From the NCBI RefSeq assembly GCF_004214935.1, contig NZ_SFCC01000004.1, forward strand, positions 124,001 to 188,000: 64,000 nt of DNA, read 5' to 3'. The translations under genes and the position numbers were made by a program. Numbering within the stretch: the stretch's first letter is position 1; each line of letters begins with the position of its first letter. The notes below the pieces were generated by a model. That model was given only the letters and a program-made list of their open reading frames with translations. It searched no databases and was not told the origin of the DNA. The DNA is from Amycolatopsis suaedae (GTDB lineage Bacteria > Actinomycetota > Actinomycetes > Mycobacteriales > Pseudonocardiaceae). Shown piece after piece: positions 33,463 through 49,123 of this stretch.

Positions 33463-34895
33463 GGCGGGGCGCACCAGGTGGCCAGAGCGGCGTCCAGGGT
33501 CGACTGCGGCTGTGGGTCGGCGGCCGTGGAGATCCACGCCGCGAAGCCGTCCGGACGGACCAGGATGCCCTCGATTCCGGGGTGAACGGGACATTCGGCA
33601 CGGCACAGCACGACGGTCCCGGGGACCCGCGGCGGCCGCTCGGCGAACCACAGCAGCACCGGACGGCCCGGCCGCAGCAGGCGCGCCAGGCTGGTCGGCT
33701 CCCCGTCGACGACGAGCCCCAGGTCGGGGACAAGCCTGCCGAGCCAGGGATGCTCGCCCGGCACACCCATGTCGTACCGTGTCCCGACGCCCGTCACCAG
33801 CTCCACCAGGTAGTCGTTGACCTGCGGTAACGCGGCCAGTTCGGCCAGCAGTTCGCGGACCGGATCCAGTCGCGGGTCTGGGTCGCCGAGGACCGACTGC
33901 GCGCGGGTGGTCCGAAGCACGACAGCGCCGGACGAACGGCGTTCGTCGTCGTAGGTGCCGAGCAGCCCGGCCGGTGCGTGACCGCGAACGGTCGCGGCCA
34001 GCTTCCACCCGAGGTTCATCGCATCGGCGAGGGCCACGTTGACGCCGACCGCACCCGCCGGCGGATGGACGTGGGCCGCGTCTCCCGCCAGCATCACCCG
34101 GCCGGCGACGTAGCGGTCCGCCTGACGTGCGGCGTCGGAGAACCGGCTGAGCCACCGCGGCGCCCGCAGCTCGACCCGGTACCCGAGGACGCGGTCCAGC
34201 TGCCGCTGGAAGTAGTCGAGCGTGACCGGGGTGTCCCGGTCCTCCGGCGGGTGCGGCTCGTCGATCACCACTCGCAGGTAGCCGGGACGCGGGATGGCGA
34301 ACACGGTGCCGTCCACCCCCGTCGTCATCCCGAACGGCAGCGCTTCCGGGTCGGCGAGTTCGACGTCGGCGAGCAGGCCGAACCGGGTCGCGTCGGTTCC
34401 GGGAAACCCGATGCCGGCCAGCTTGCGCACCGTGCTGCGGCTGCCGTCGCAGCCGACCAGGTAGTCGGCCCGCACCGTGCCGCCGGGCGCCAGCGTCACG
34501 TCGACCCCGGTGTCGCCGGCACGCAGGCCGACGACCTCGTGACCCCACTCCACCGGCACCCCGAGTTCGGCCAGCCACTGTTCGAGAAGTTCCTCGGTGC
34601 GGGTCTGCGGGATGCCGAGCACGTACGGGTGATCGCTGGCGAGCGTGGTGAGGTCGAGTGGGCGGCTCGGGTCGGCGAACATCGTGAACGGGACGGTCGG
34701 CCCCTCGGCGAGGAAGCGCCCGGCGAGGCCGCGCCGGTCCAGCAGCTCCAGGCTGCGGGCGTTGAGCGTGAACCCCCGGCAGAACGCCGACCGGGCAGGC
34801 AGCCGGTCCACCACCCGCACGCCGACGCCCGCCAGCGCGAGTTCCGCCGCCACCAGCAGTCCGGCCGGTCCGGCACCGGCGACCAGGACGCTCAT
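33444..34895 (-). CDS. FAD-dependent monooxygenase (aromatic hydroxylase class)
   Basis: A 483-aa flavoprotein of the PheA/TfdB or RdmE-like group, starting at the ATG at 34895 (MSVLVAGAGPAGLLVAAELA, the GxGxxG dinucleotide fold). The second FAD motif VMLAGDAAHVHPPAGAVGVN and the NLGWKLAA helix are present, followed by a C-terminal thioredoxin-like domain (PVLLWFAERPPR...PGTVVLCR). Such enzymes hydroxylate phenols or polyketide antibiotics. The ATG overlaps the PadR stop (ATGA), so substrate-responsive control by PadR is likely, as in phenolic or drug degradation pairs. Confidence 0.88.
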   Translation of the reverse strand: MSVLVAGAGPAGLLVAAELALAGVGVRVVDRLPARSAFCRGFTLNARSLELLDRRGLAGRFLAEGPTVPFTMFADPSRPLDLTTLASDHPYVLGIPQTRTEELLEQWLAELGVPVEWGHEVVGLRAGDTGVDVTLAPGGTVRADYLVGCDGSRSTVRKLAGIGFPGTDATRFGLLADVELADPEALPFGMTTGVDGTVFAIPRPGYLRVVIDEPHPPEDRDTPVTLDYFQRQLDRVLGYRVELRAPRWLSRFSDAARQADRYVAGRVMLAGDAAHVHPPAGAVGVNVALADAMNLGWKLAATVRGHAPAGLLGTYDDERRSSGAVVLRTTRAQSVLGDPDPRLDPVRELLAELAALPQVNDYLVELVTGVGTRYDMGVPGEHPWLGRLVPDLGLVVDGEPTSLARLLRPGRPVLLWFAERPPRVPGTVVLCRAECPVHPGIEGILVRPDGFAAWISTAADPQPQSTLDAALATWCAPPPSLAG

Positions 34896-35494
34896 CCCGC
34901 GCTCACCCAGGCGGGTGCGGCCGCCGGCCACGCGAGCTTCCCGTCCCCGATGTCCTCGATGATGTCCTCGACCCAGCCGAGCTCCGCCTCCAGCATGCGG
35001 ACGGCGTACTCGACCTCGATCACGAACAGCCGGGGCACCTCGCCGGAGTCCAGCACCCGCCGGTGTTCGCGAGTGGCCTCCTCGAGCTGCTCACGCAGGC
35101 GGCCGGCCCGTTCGCTCAACGCCTCCACCGCCCCGTCCGGGCCGAGCGCACCGAGGTAGCTCACGGCGGAGAGGAACTTCGGATAGTCGGCCGCCGGGAC
35201 GCGGAGCAGCTCGTCGACCCAGCGCACGAACTCCGCGGTGCCCTCCGGGGTGTGCTCGTAGATCGTCCGCTCGGGACGGGCGCCGACCCGCACCGTCTCC
35301 CGTGCCGCGATCCAGCCTGCCCGCTCCAGTGCCCGCACGACGTCGTACAGCGAGCCGGTGGTCACCTTGAACGCCGCGTCCATCCCCCGCTCACGCAGCG
35401 TTGCCGCAAGCGCATGCGGGTGCGCCGGACTCTCCATCAACAACCCCAGCACCGCCAGTCCCAGCGGATTCGACACGGCACGCCGTGCAGTCAT
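34892..35494 (-). CDS. PadR-family transcriptional regulator
   Basis: A 200-aa repressor with the N-terminal winged helix (LGLAVLGLLMESPAHPHALAATLRERG, then GSLYDVVRALERAGWIA) and a C-terminal coiled region for dimerisation. It is the first gene of a two-gene unit with the FAD monooxygenase. A promoter with an inverted repeat over its -35 lies just upstream, which suggests autoregulation. The effector is probably the substrate of the monooxygenase. Confidence 0.92.
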   Translation of the reverse strand: MTARRAVSNPLGLAVLGLLMESPAHPHALAATLRERGMDAAFKVTTGSLYDVVRALERAGWIAARETVRVGARPERTIYEHTPEGTAEFVRWVDELLRVPAADYPKFLSAVSYLGALGPDGAVEALSERAGRLREQLEEATREHRRVLDSGEVPRLFVIEVEYAVRMLEAELGWVEDIIEDIGDGKLAWPAAAPAWVSAG

Positions 35495-35520
35495 AACTCG
35501 TCTCCAATCGCTTGGTTCCG

Positions 35521-35549
35521 AGTATTAGGCTCCGACTGCCGTCAGTCAA
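35521..35549 (-). promoter_or_regulatory. Sigma70-like promoter of padR with overlapping inverted repeat
   Basis: On the minus strand TTGACT (35549-35544) and TAATAC (35527-35522) are 16 nt apart, near consensus. GACTG (35534-35538) and CAGTC (35543-35547) form an inverted repeat overlapping the -35 element, a likely repressor site. Confidence 0.55.
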
Positions 35550-35559
35550 GCCCCGGGAA

Positions 35560-35581
35560 CCGTCTTTAGCCCGCTAAAGCC
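35560..35581 (-). repeat. CTTTAGC palindrome copy 9
   Basis: Plus-strand form CCGTCTTTAGC-CC-GCTAAAGCC, in the divergent region between padR and the YbaB-like gene; one of few copies upstream of genes on both sides. Confidence 0.9.
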
Positions 35582-35685
35582 GCTCCGGGCGGTACCCCGG
35601 ATCGGCGACTTCGGAGCGCGGGAGTGACAGAGGTTGCATACTTCGCACACAGAAGACGCGCAGCCAGCAAAGTTAGGGGTCCGCC

Positions 35686-36267
35686 GTGTCGGCAGAGATG
35701 GACCGTCTCCTCGCGGAGTTCGAGAAGTTCCAGTCGAAGATCGAGCAGGCGCAGACGCAGTTCTCGACCGTCGGGGAGATGCAGAGCGAGCTGACCACCC
35801 TGGAGGCACAGGCCGTGTCACCGGACCGTTCGGTAACGGTCGTCGCCGGACCGGGCGGCTCGGTCCGGGACATCCAGCTCACCGCGGACGCCATGCGGCA
35901 GCAGCCGCAGCAACTGGCCGCGACCATCCTCGCCACCCTGCACCGGGCGGTCGCCGACGCCGCCCAGCAGCAGGCCGGGATCGTCGACGCGCACATGGGC
36001 GCCGCGTTCAACCTCAACCTGAAAGACCAGGTCTTCGAGGCGCAGGCGGAAGCGCTGGGAACCACGGCGGCCGATCTGAAGTCGAAGATCTCGGAGGAGT
36101 CTCCACCGAGCGCCAAGCCCACCCGCGACGACGGCGACTTCAGCGAGGAGACGGTGCTGCGAAGGGCGGACGAACCGGCTACCGGCGGCACGCAGGCGCC
36201 GAGCACCAGCTCGGCCGGTGACCAGTTCCTCAAGAACTTGTTCGACAACGAAGAGGACCACCGATGA
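35686..36267 (+). CDS. YbaB/EbfC-like protein of a type VII-related gene set
   Basis: A 193-aa protein from the GTG at 35686 (VSAEMDRLLAEFEKFQSKI). It has an N-terminal coiled coil, the core SPDRSVTVVAGPGGSVRDIQLT shared with the 122-aa protein at 24149, and a low-complexity, charged C-terminus. It overlaps the next gene (ATGA), so it is co-translated with a WXG-like protein. In Pseudonocardiaceae such YbaB-like genes commonly precede WXG100/EspC-type genes; a chaperone or adaptor role is possible but unproven. Confidence 0.8.
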   Translation: MSAEMDRLLAEFEKFQSKIEQAQTQFSTVGEMQSELTTLEAQAVSPDRSVTVVAGPGGSVRDIQLTADAMRQQPQQLAATILATLHRAVADAAQQQAGIVDAHMGAAFNLNLKDQVFEAQAEALGTTAADLKSKISEESPPSAKPTRDDGDFSEETVLRRADEPATGGTQAPSTSSAGDQFLKNLFDNEEDHR

Positions 36268-36599
36268 CTACCACCGGCGACGGTCACAAGGTCAACGTCG
36301 AGGCACTGACGAAGTACGCGACCGACCTCGGCTACTACAAGACGGAGGCCGACAAGTTCGGCGCGCTGGTCGACAAGGCCGACGTCACCAACGAGTCGTG
36401 GGGCCTCATCGGACTGGCGGTCAAGGACACCTACACCGGCAAGCTCGCCGAACTGCGCGAGCTGCTCGGGCTGATGAAGACCGGCGTCGACGCCTTCTCC
36501 GACAAGCTCAACAAGGCCGCGTCCATCTACAAGGGCTTCGACGACGACGCCAAGATGGTCTTCGGCAAATACGAAGCCACGATCGACGGACCGCGCTGA
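36264..36599 (+). CDS. WXG100/EspC-like type VII secretion target
   Basis: A 111-aa helical protein with a central turn SWGLIG that fits the WxG motif between two amphipathic helices. It lacks Cys and a signal peptide, as expected for proteins exported by ESX-type systems. The ending YEATIDGPR includes a possible YxxxD/E-type export signal (YEATID). Upstream is the YbaB-like gene, downstream a long helical protein. No ESX machinery genes (EccC, EccD, MycP) are in the window. Confidence 0.75.
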   Translation: MTTTGDGHKVNVEALTKYATDLGYYKTEADKFGALVDKADVTNESWGLIGLAVKDTYTGKLAELRELLGLMKTGVDAFSDKLNKAASIYKGFDDDAKMVFGKYEATIDGPR

Positions 36600-36613
36600 G
36601 CAGGGGGACGGCC

Positions 36614-37765
36614 ATGACCGAGGAGAAAGCCAGCATCGCGGCCGGCGTCAAGCACACCGCACACGACGAGAGCCTGGACGCCCTCAAGAAGGCTCCGGTG
36701 ATCGGCAAGGGCTACACGACGATCACCGACAACTTCAAGAAGTTCAGCGAGGCGAAGGACGGCGGCGACGTCGCCAACGCCAGCGCCCAGCTCGTCACCG
36801 ACGGCGCCAGCTTCGTCGCCTCGGCGGGCGCCGACATGGCCAGCTTTGTCCTGGACCCGGTCGGCTGGCTGGTCAGCAACGGCCTGAACATGCTGCTCGA
36901 ACTGGTCGAGCCGCTGGAGGACGCGCTGCACTTCGTCACCGGCGACGGCCCCTCACTGAAGAACGCGGCAGGCAACTTCACCGAGATCGGGAAGGGCTTC
37001 GTCACCCTCGCCGAGGACTTCGTCAAGACCGGCGACGAGGCGCTGAAGGACTGGGAGGGCGGTGGCGGGGACGCCGCGCGCAAGGCCCTCGCCGACTTCG
37101 CCACCGGAATCCAGGGCATCGGGTCCAGCGCCGGCGCGGTCGCGGAGACGCTCCAGATGTGGTCGATGGCCATGACGGTCATCGAAGAGGTGATCAAGGC
37201 GATCATCTCCGAGCTGGTCACCTGGATGATCTACATCTGGCTGCCGGCGCTGGCCGCGTCGGTGGTGAGCCTCGGCTCGTCGGTCGCCGCCGCGATGACG
37301 GCGTCGATCGCCAAGGCGGCCAGCGCGCTGAGCAAGATCACCAAGCACATGGGCAAGCTCGGCAAGCTGCTCGACAAGTTCATGAACTTCATGATCAAGT
37401 GGACCGACGACCTGGTGAAGCAGGGCGCGAAGCTGACAAAGGCCGGCAAGGTCGGCATGCTGCCGGGTCAGGAGAAGGCCATCGTCGGCGCGTTCGCCAA
37501 GGGCACCGGCACGCGGCTCGGCACCACCGGCGACGTCCTGCTGGAGACCGCGAAGGGCGTACCCAACCAGGTCCTCAAGAGCGTGACCGGCGTCAACCCG
37601 GCCGACGTCGCCAAGGGGTCGGCCTACGGCGGCAAGGCCGTCGTCGACCTGGCCGCCAAGGCCGTCGACTACGGCGAGGACTTCGACAAGATGGACGAGA
37701 ACTCCCAGCGCGGCGGCGGGCAGAGCGTGGAAGACAGCCGTCAGAACCTCGACATGGACCGATAA
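36614..37765 (+). CDS. Large helical protein, probable type VII secretion substrate or partner
   Basis: A 383-aa protein starting at the ATG at 36614 (MTEEKASIAAGVKHTAHDES). It is Ala/Lys/Gly-rich and almost wholly helical, with a hydrophobic middle (about residues 178-245: TVIEEVIKAIISELVTWMIYIW, LAASVVSLGSSVAAAM) and a charged, Gly/Ser/Gln-rich tail. The organisation recalls actinobacterial ESX-associated proteins that insert in or cross membranes. No toxin or enzyme domain is recognisable. It is 14 nt downstream of the WXG-like gene and 9 nt upstream of a membrane protein gene. Confidence 0.7.
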   Translation: MTEEKASIAAGVKHTAHDESLDALKKAPVIGKGYTTITDNFKKFSEAKDGGDVANASAQLVTDGASFVASAGADMASFVLDPVGWLVSNGLNMLLELVEPLEDALHFVTGDGPSLKNAAGNFTEIGKGFVTLAEDFVKTGDEALKDWEGGGGDAARKALADFATGIQGIGSSAGAVAETLQMWSMAMTVIEEVIKAIISELVTWMIYIWLPALAASVVSLGSSVAAAMTASIAKAASALSKITKHMGKLGKLLDKFMNFMIKWTDDLVKQGAKLTKAGKVGMLPGQEKAIVGAFAKGTGTRLGTTGDVLLETAKGVPNQVLKSVTGVNPADVAKGSAYGGKAVVDLAAKAVDYGEDFDKMDENSQRGGGQSVEDSRQNLDMDR

Positions 37766-37774
37766 GCTCGCCCG

Positions 37775-39226
37775 ATGGACCACCAGCTCGTCGGGCCGTG
37801 GCTCATCGTCGGCGGCTACGCGGCCGGGCTGGTCCTGCTGCTCGTCGGCAACAAGCTCGACGGGCGGCGGCCCAGCGGAGCCGCCGTCTGCTACGCCCTC
37901 GCCGGCATCACGCTGTCGGAGACGTCGTTGTACTGGCTGTCGACCGGAACCGGCAGCGACGTTCCCACCCTGATCTGGCTCGCGTTCCCACTGGTCATCA
38001 CGGCCTGGGCGGCATGGCGGGGCTACCGGCAGAAGACCTGGATGCGCCGGCTCGGCGGTTCGGCCGAGCCGAGCTTCGGCGTCGTACCCAGCAACGGCCT
38101 GGCCGTCGCTCACGACAGCGGCGCGCCGGACAGCGTCACCGCGGCGATCGAGTTCGACCACCACGGGCACCGGCTGCTCGGGCTGGAGTACACCCTGGGC
38201 CCGCGCGGGGAGCCAGGCTTTCCCGACGTCGCCAAGGTCGCCGAGATGGTCGACGGGACCTACTCGATGGTCCAGCTGCGCACGCCCGCCGTGCCGTCGC
38301 TGGTGTTGACGCCGAACGTCGGCGCGTTCGAACCGGAGCGGTTCACCCCGCTCGAGGACGCCCGGATCACCCGGAACACCTTCGGCGCGCCCAAGCCCGA
38401 CGCCCTGCTGCGCCGGTTCGAGACCGGTACCGGCTTCGACCGGCGGTTCACCGTGACCACGTCCGACCCGGAGTTCGCCGCCGGAGTACTGACCGAGGAG
38501 GTCCGCGAACTGCTGCGCGACCCGTGGTTCCGGGTGCGCGAGGTGGTCTTCCACGGCGGTTCGCTGTACGCCGTGGAGTCCGGTTCGCTGACCGAGGAGC
38601 GGATGTTCGCCAACTCGCTCCGGCTGGTCAGGCTCGCGGCCGCGGTACCCGGGGAGCTGTGGGGCGAGACGTTCCGGCCGGAGAGCGAGGCGGAGTGGCT
38701 CGGCCGTGGCCGGGGCGCGTTCGCGTCGATCCGCGGCCCGCTCAACCGGCGGCGCGAGGCCGCGGACCGGCAGCCGCTGACGGCGATGTCACTGGCCTTC
38801 CGGTCGCTCGTCGCGCTGGCGCTGCTCGTGCCGGGCATCTCGGTGGCGGGGAACGCGGCCGCCGCGCTCACCGGACTGGCGCCCGAGGTGCGGCTGACTG
38901 TCACGGCGGCGTCGGAGGGCACGGCGGGCAGCGGCACGTGCACCACCTGCGGCTCGTCGGACAGTGTCGACGGCTTCTACACCCACGACGGTGTGACGCA
39001 CGAGGTCACGCAGATGCGCTGGATGTCCTGGGACACGCTGCCGGAGAAGGACGCCGTCGTGGACGTCTCGCTGGGCCCGCTGTGGTGGAACCCGATCATC
39101 GAACGGGCCGACACGGCAGTGTTCCTGCTGCTCATCGCACTCGCGCCGCTGCTGGCCGGCACGCTCCTGGTCCGCGCGACGTACTTCCCCCGCCCCCGCA
39201 AGCCCAAGCCCGCCCCAATTACTTAG
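37775..39226 (+). CDS. Membrane protein of unknown function with CxxC motif, 483 aa
   Basis: It has three N-terminal hydrophobic segments (about residues 8-28, 36-55 and 65-82), a soluble domain of about 260 residues, a further segment near 345-365, an exported loop with CTTCGS, and a last segment near 430-455 followed by a basic Pro-rich tail (RPRKPKPAP). It is last in the YbaB/WXG-like gene set, suggesting a role in envelope secretion, but I recognise no family. Its TAG stop lies inside the left copy of a 45-bp direct repeat. Confidence 0.75.
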   Translation: MDHQLVGPWLIVGGYAAGLVLLLVGNKLDGRRPSGAAVCYALAGITLSETSLYWLSTGTGSDVPTLIWLAFPLVITAWAAWRGYRQKTWMRRLGGSAEPSFGVVPSNGLAVAHDSGAPDSVTAAIEFDHHGHRLLGLEYTLGPRGEPGFPDVAKVAEMVDGTYSMVQLRTPAVPSLVLTPNVGAFEPERFTPLEDARITRNTFGAPKPDALLRRFETGTGFDRRFTVTTSDPEFAAGVLTEEVRELLRDPWFRVREVVFHGGSLYAVESGSLTEERMFANSLRLVRLAAAVPGELWGETFRPESEAEWLGRGRGAFASIRGPLNRRREAADRQPLTAMSLAFRSLVALALLVPGISVAGNAAAALTGLAPEVRLTVTAASEGTAGSGTCTTCGSSDSVDGFYTHDGVTHEVTQMRWMSWDTLPEKDAVVDVSLGPLWWNPIIERADTAVFLLLIALAPLLAGTLLVRATYFPRPRKPKPAPIT

Positions 39227-39256
39227 CAACGCTCAGCGCCGTCTTTAGCCCGCTAA
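39212..39256. repeat. 45-bp direct repeat, left copy (flanks the S9 peptidase gene)
   Basis: It matches 41054-41098 at 42 of 45 positions and includes the 22-mer AATTACTTAGCAACGCTCAG plus CG and then a CTTTAGC palindrome. It contains the stop of the 483-aa gene and of the S9 peptidase gene. Confidence 0.9.
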
Positions 39257-39260
39257 GTCC
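39239..39260. repeat. CTTTAGC palindrome copy 10 (degenerate right arm)
   Basis: CTTTAGC-CC-GCTAAGTCC type. It supplies the TAA stop of the S9 peptidase on the minus strand. Confidence 0.8.
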
Positions 39261-41035
39261 GGCGTCGGGGGCAGGTGGCGGGTGAACCAGGCTCGGGTGC
39301 GGGTGAGGACGTCGAGCTGGTGGGCCCGCTGCCGGATGGAGTGGCCCTCGCCGGGGTAGACCACGAACTCGTGCTCGACCCCGTGGTGACGCAGCGCGCG
39401 GTGGAAGTACTCGGACTGTGCGAGCGGGACGTTCGTGTCCTCGGCCCCGTGCAGGATCAGCACCGGCGTGCGGACGGCCGAGGCGTAGGAGATCGGGCTG
39501 CGCCGGTCGTGCGGGTGCGGGCCGGGCCCCTCCCAGCCGGTGCTTCCGGCAAGCTCGGCATCGAACGCGTCCAGCTCACCGGCGGCGACCTGCAGTCCCC
39601 AGTCGCTGATCCCCGCGCCCATCACCGCGGCGGCGAACCGGCCGGTCTGCCCCACCGCCCACGCGGCCATGAACCCGCCGTGACTCCAGCCGCCGATGCC
39701 CAGCCGCTCCGGGTCGGCGACACCCTCGGCGACCAGCAGGTCGATGCCGGTCAGGATGTCGGTCCACTCCTCCTGACCGACCGCGCCCGCGACGCTCGCG
39801 GCAAACTCGTGCCCATGCCCGAATCCGCCCCGCGGGTTGGGCAGGAACGCCGCGTAGCCGGCGTGGGCCAGCCACTGCCCCCAGTGCGCCCAGTGCAGCA
39901 TGAACTCGTCGGCGTAGCGGTCGTCCGGCCCACCGTGGACGAGGGTCACCAGCGGAAACGGGCCGTCGGCGTGGGTGCGGCCGGGCGGCAGGACGAGCAG
40001 CCCGTCCAGGGCCAGCCCGTCGGCGGCCCGGTACGCCAGGCGCTCCTGGACGCCCCACGTGACGTCACGGAGTTCCGGCCGGGTGTCGCTGCGCCGGTGC
40101 AGCGGTCCACCGATCGGGCCCACATGGACGTCACTGGGCTGGTCCGCCGTGCTGACGATCGCCGCCAGCACACCGCCGTTCGCGCTGAGCTGGGTCAGCC
40201 TGCCCGTGGTCCGGAAGACCTCCACCGGACGACCGTGGTCGAGCCGGCAGACCGCGGTGTCCAGCCCGTCGGCGACCACCACCAGCGGCGCACCGTCGTC
40301 GACCTGGACCAGCTCGACCGGACACGCGGTCATGCCCTCGGTCAGGTTGCGATGCGTGCCGTCGAACACGGCCGGACCGGACTGCAACCCGGGTGGCGTC
40401 CGCGCCGGATACATCACCTCGCCGCCCGACCACACCGGCGTCCCGGCCTCGGCCGGGGTGGCGCCGAGATCGGTGACCGCGCCCGTCTCCGGGTCGACCA
40501 GGTGGAGCGCGGGTTCGACCCGGCCTGGCCCCAGCTCGGCCGACGCCCAGGTCAGCACGGCCAGCGGGCCACCGCCCGGCCGCTGCACGACCTCGGCGAC
40601 GTGCCGCTCGCCGAACTCCGCCAGGAGGCGGACCTCGCCGGTGCGCAGGTCGAGCACCCGGAGCCGGGCGGGCGGCGGGTTGCCGCGGACCAGCGGGTCT
40701 GCCGGTTCGTCCGCGACGGCGACGGCCACCAGGTCCGGGTCGGCGAGCAGGCAGTACGTCTGGATCCCGCTCCCCCAGTCCGCGGGCTCGCGGCCGACGC
40801 GGTAGAGCCGCTCGTCCGCCAGGAAGAAGATCGACTCGGAGTCGGCGGCCCAGCGTGGCGCCGTCACCCTGGCCACCGGGACGTCCAGCCGTCGCGGCGC
40901 CCCCTCGCCGGTGGCCACCCACAACTGGTCATCCTTTCCGGCTGCGCACGCCACGTACGCCACCCGTCGCCCGTCCGGCGACACCACCGGCGACGACGGC
41001 ACCAGGCCGTCCACCACCATCTCCGCGGTCAGCAT
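39245..41035 (-). CDS. S9-family peptidase (prolyl oligopeptidase / acylaminoacyl-peptidase type)
   Basis: A 596-aa cytosolic serine peptidase. An N-terminal beta-propeller starting MLTAEMVVDGLVPSSPVVSPDGRRVAY is followed by an alpha/beta-hydrolase domain with PLVTLVHGGPDDRY, the nucleophile in GIGGWSHGGFMAAW, Asp in PVLILHGAEDTNVP and His in YPGEGHSIR. The ATG at 41035 follows GGGGA. It stands alone between rpoC and the 483-aa membrane protein. The gene is bracketed by 45-bp direct repeats, and its C-terminal DLAG and stop come from a palindrome. It probably hydrolyses small peptides or acyl-peptides. Confidence 0.9.
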   Translation of the reverse strand: MLTAEMVVDGLVPSSPVVSPDGRRVAYVACAAGKDDQLWVATGEGAPRRLDVPVARVTAPRWAADSESIFFLADERLYRVGREPADWGSGIQTYCLLADPDLVAVAVADEPADPLVRGNPPPARLRVLDLRTGEVRLLAEFGERHVAEVVQRPGGGPLAVLTWASAELGPGRVEPALHLVDPETGAVTDLGATPAEAGTPVWSGGEVMYPARTPPGLQSGPAVFDGTHRNLTEGMTACPVELVQVDDGAPLVVVADGLDTAVCRLDHGRPVEVFRTTGRLTQLSANGGVLAAIVSTADQPSDVHVGPIGGPLHRRSDTRPELRDVTWGVQERLAYRAADGLALDGLLVLPPGRTHADGPFPLVTLVHGGPDDRYADEFMLHWAHWGQWLAHAGYAAFLPNPRGGFGHGHEFAASVAGAVGQEEWTDILTGIDLLVAEGVADPERLGIGGWSHGGFMAAWAVGQTGRFAAAVMGAGISDWGLQVAAGELDAFDAELAGSTGWEGPGPHPHDRRSPISYASAVRTPVLILHGAEDTNVPLAQSEYFHRALRHHGVEHEFVVYPGEGHSIRQRAHQLDVLTRTRAWFTRHLPPTPDLAG

Positions 41036-41053
41036 CACGTCCCCAGCATGCCC

Positions 41054-41098
41054 GCCCGAATTACTTAGCAACGCTCAGCGGCGTCTTTAGCCTGCTAA
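41054..41098. repeat. 45-bp direct repeat, right copy
   Basis: It matches 39212-39256 at 42 of 45 positions and lies 19 nt upstream of the S9 peptidase start. Confidence 0.9.
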
Positions 41099-41104
41099 AG
41101 ACGC
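41081..41104. repeat. CTTTAGC palindrome copy 11 (symmetric)
   Basis: GCGTCTTTAGC-CT-GCTAAAGACGC type, 65 nt beyond the rpoC stop, just past the rpoC terminator. Confidence 0.9.
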
Positions 41105-41118
41105 CGCGGTGGGGTCGC

Positions 41119-41151
41119 GAAGAAGCCCCCGGGAGTTCCGGGGGCTTCTTC
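41119..41151 (-). terminator. Terminator of the rpoB-rpoC unit
   Basis: Perfect 14-bp arms GAAGAAGCCCCCGG and CCGGGGGCTTCTTC are separated by 5 nt. The hairpin begins 17 nt after the rpoC stop; TTCTTC closes the minus-strand stem. Confidence 0.85.
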
Positions 41152-41168
41152 GGTCAGGAAGAACTACG

Positions 41169-45080
<3,912 letters not shown>

Positions 45081-45124
45081 GTCCTTGCATCCCCTTGGGG
45101 TTGATTCGGCTAGAGGGGTCGGCT

Positions 45125-45165
45125 ACCTGGGCCGGGCGACGCGGGAGGTGCCTCCCGGCCCAGGT
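45125..45165 (-). other. Hairpin between rpoB and rpoC
   Basis: ACCTGGGCCGGG (45125-45136) pairs perfectly with CCCGGCCCAGGT (45154-45165) across a 17-nt loop. It lacks a T-run, so an RNA-processing or stability element is more likely than a full terminator. Confidence 0.6.
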
Positions 45166-45171
45166 GCGAGG

Positions 45172-48678
<3,507 letters not shown>

Positions 48679-48814
48679 GATGCGTCCTTCCGGGGACAAA
48701 TGTGCGGCTGACAGCCCGGTAGCAATGCGCATCACGGTCTGTCAAGGGTGCGGTGGTGCCGACCATCCTAGCTACCTGCTCAGGGCAGCCTGAAAGTGGG
48801 CAGCGCAAAGAAGC

Positions 48815-48843
48815 AGTCTAGCCCTAATGGCGGCATCTGTCGA
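48815..48843 (-). promoter_or_regulatory. Candidate rpoB promoter
   Basis: On the minus strand TCGACA (48843-48838) and TAGACT (48820-48815) are 17 nt apart, a good vegetative-sigma match, about 130 nt upstream of the chosen start. A perfect TTGACA at 48745-48740 lies closer but has only a poor -10 (TACCGG at 18 nt). Confidence 0.5.
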
Positions 48844-49040
48844 GGGGGCTCTCCGACCGGGGCCCAACCTCGCGTGCAGCGCCTTCACAGGCTGTCCTGT
48901 ACCGCTTCCTCAGTACACCGGTCCGCCCCTCCCGCATGAGGCCCGGACCGCTGCTGTAAGCGTGACCGTCCCGGCTCCCGCAGTCAAGATGCCACGCCCC
49001 GATCCCGCCGCTTGGAGGAGTGCCCCCGCTCCCGCGCGCC

Positions 49041-49094
49041 GCGAGTCCACCCCTGCGGACCTGCGAGTCCACCGTTGCGCCCCCGCGAGTTGAC
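49041..49094 (+). repeat. Array of three GCGAGT(T/C)(G/C)AC units, 22-nt period
   Basis: GCGAGTCCAC at 49041 and 49063 and GCGAGTTGAC at 49085. The same motif in reverse complement forms a second array at 49467. Confidence 0.85.
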
Positions 49095-49123
49095 CATTCG
49101 GCGCACGCTGACGTGGTGGCGCC

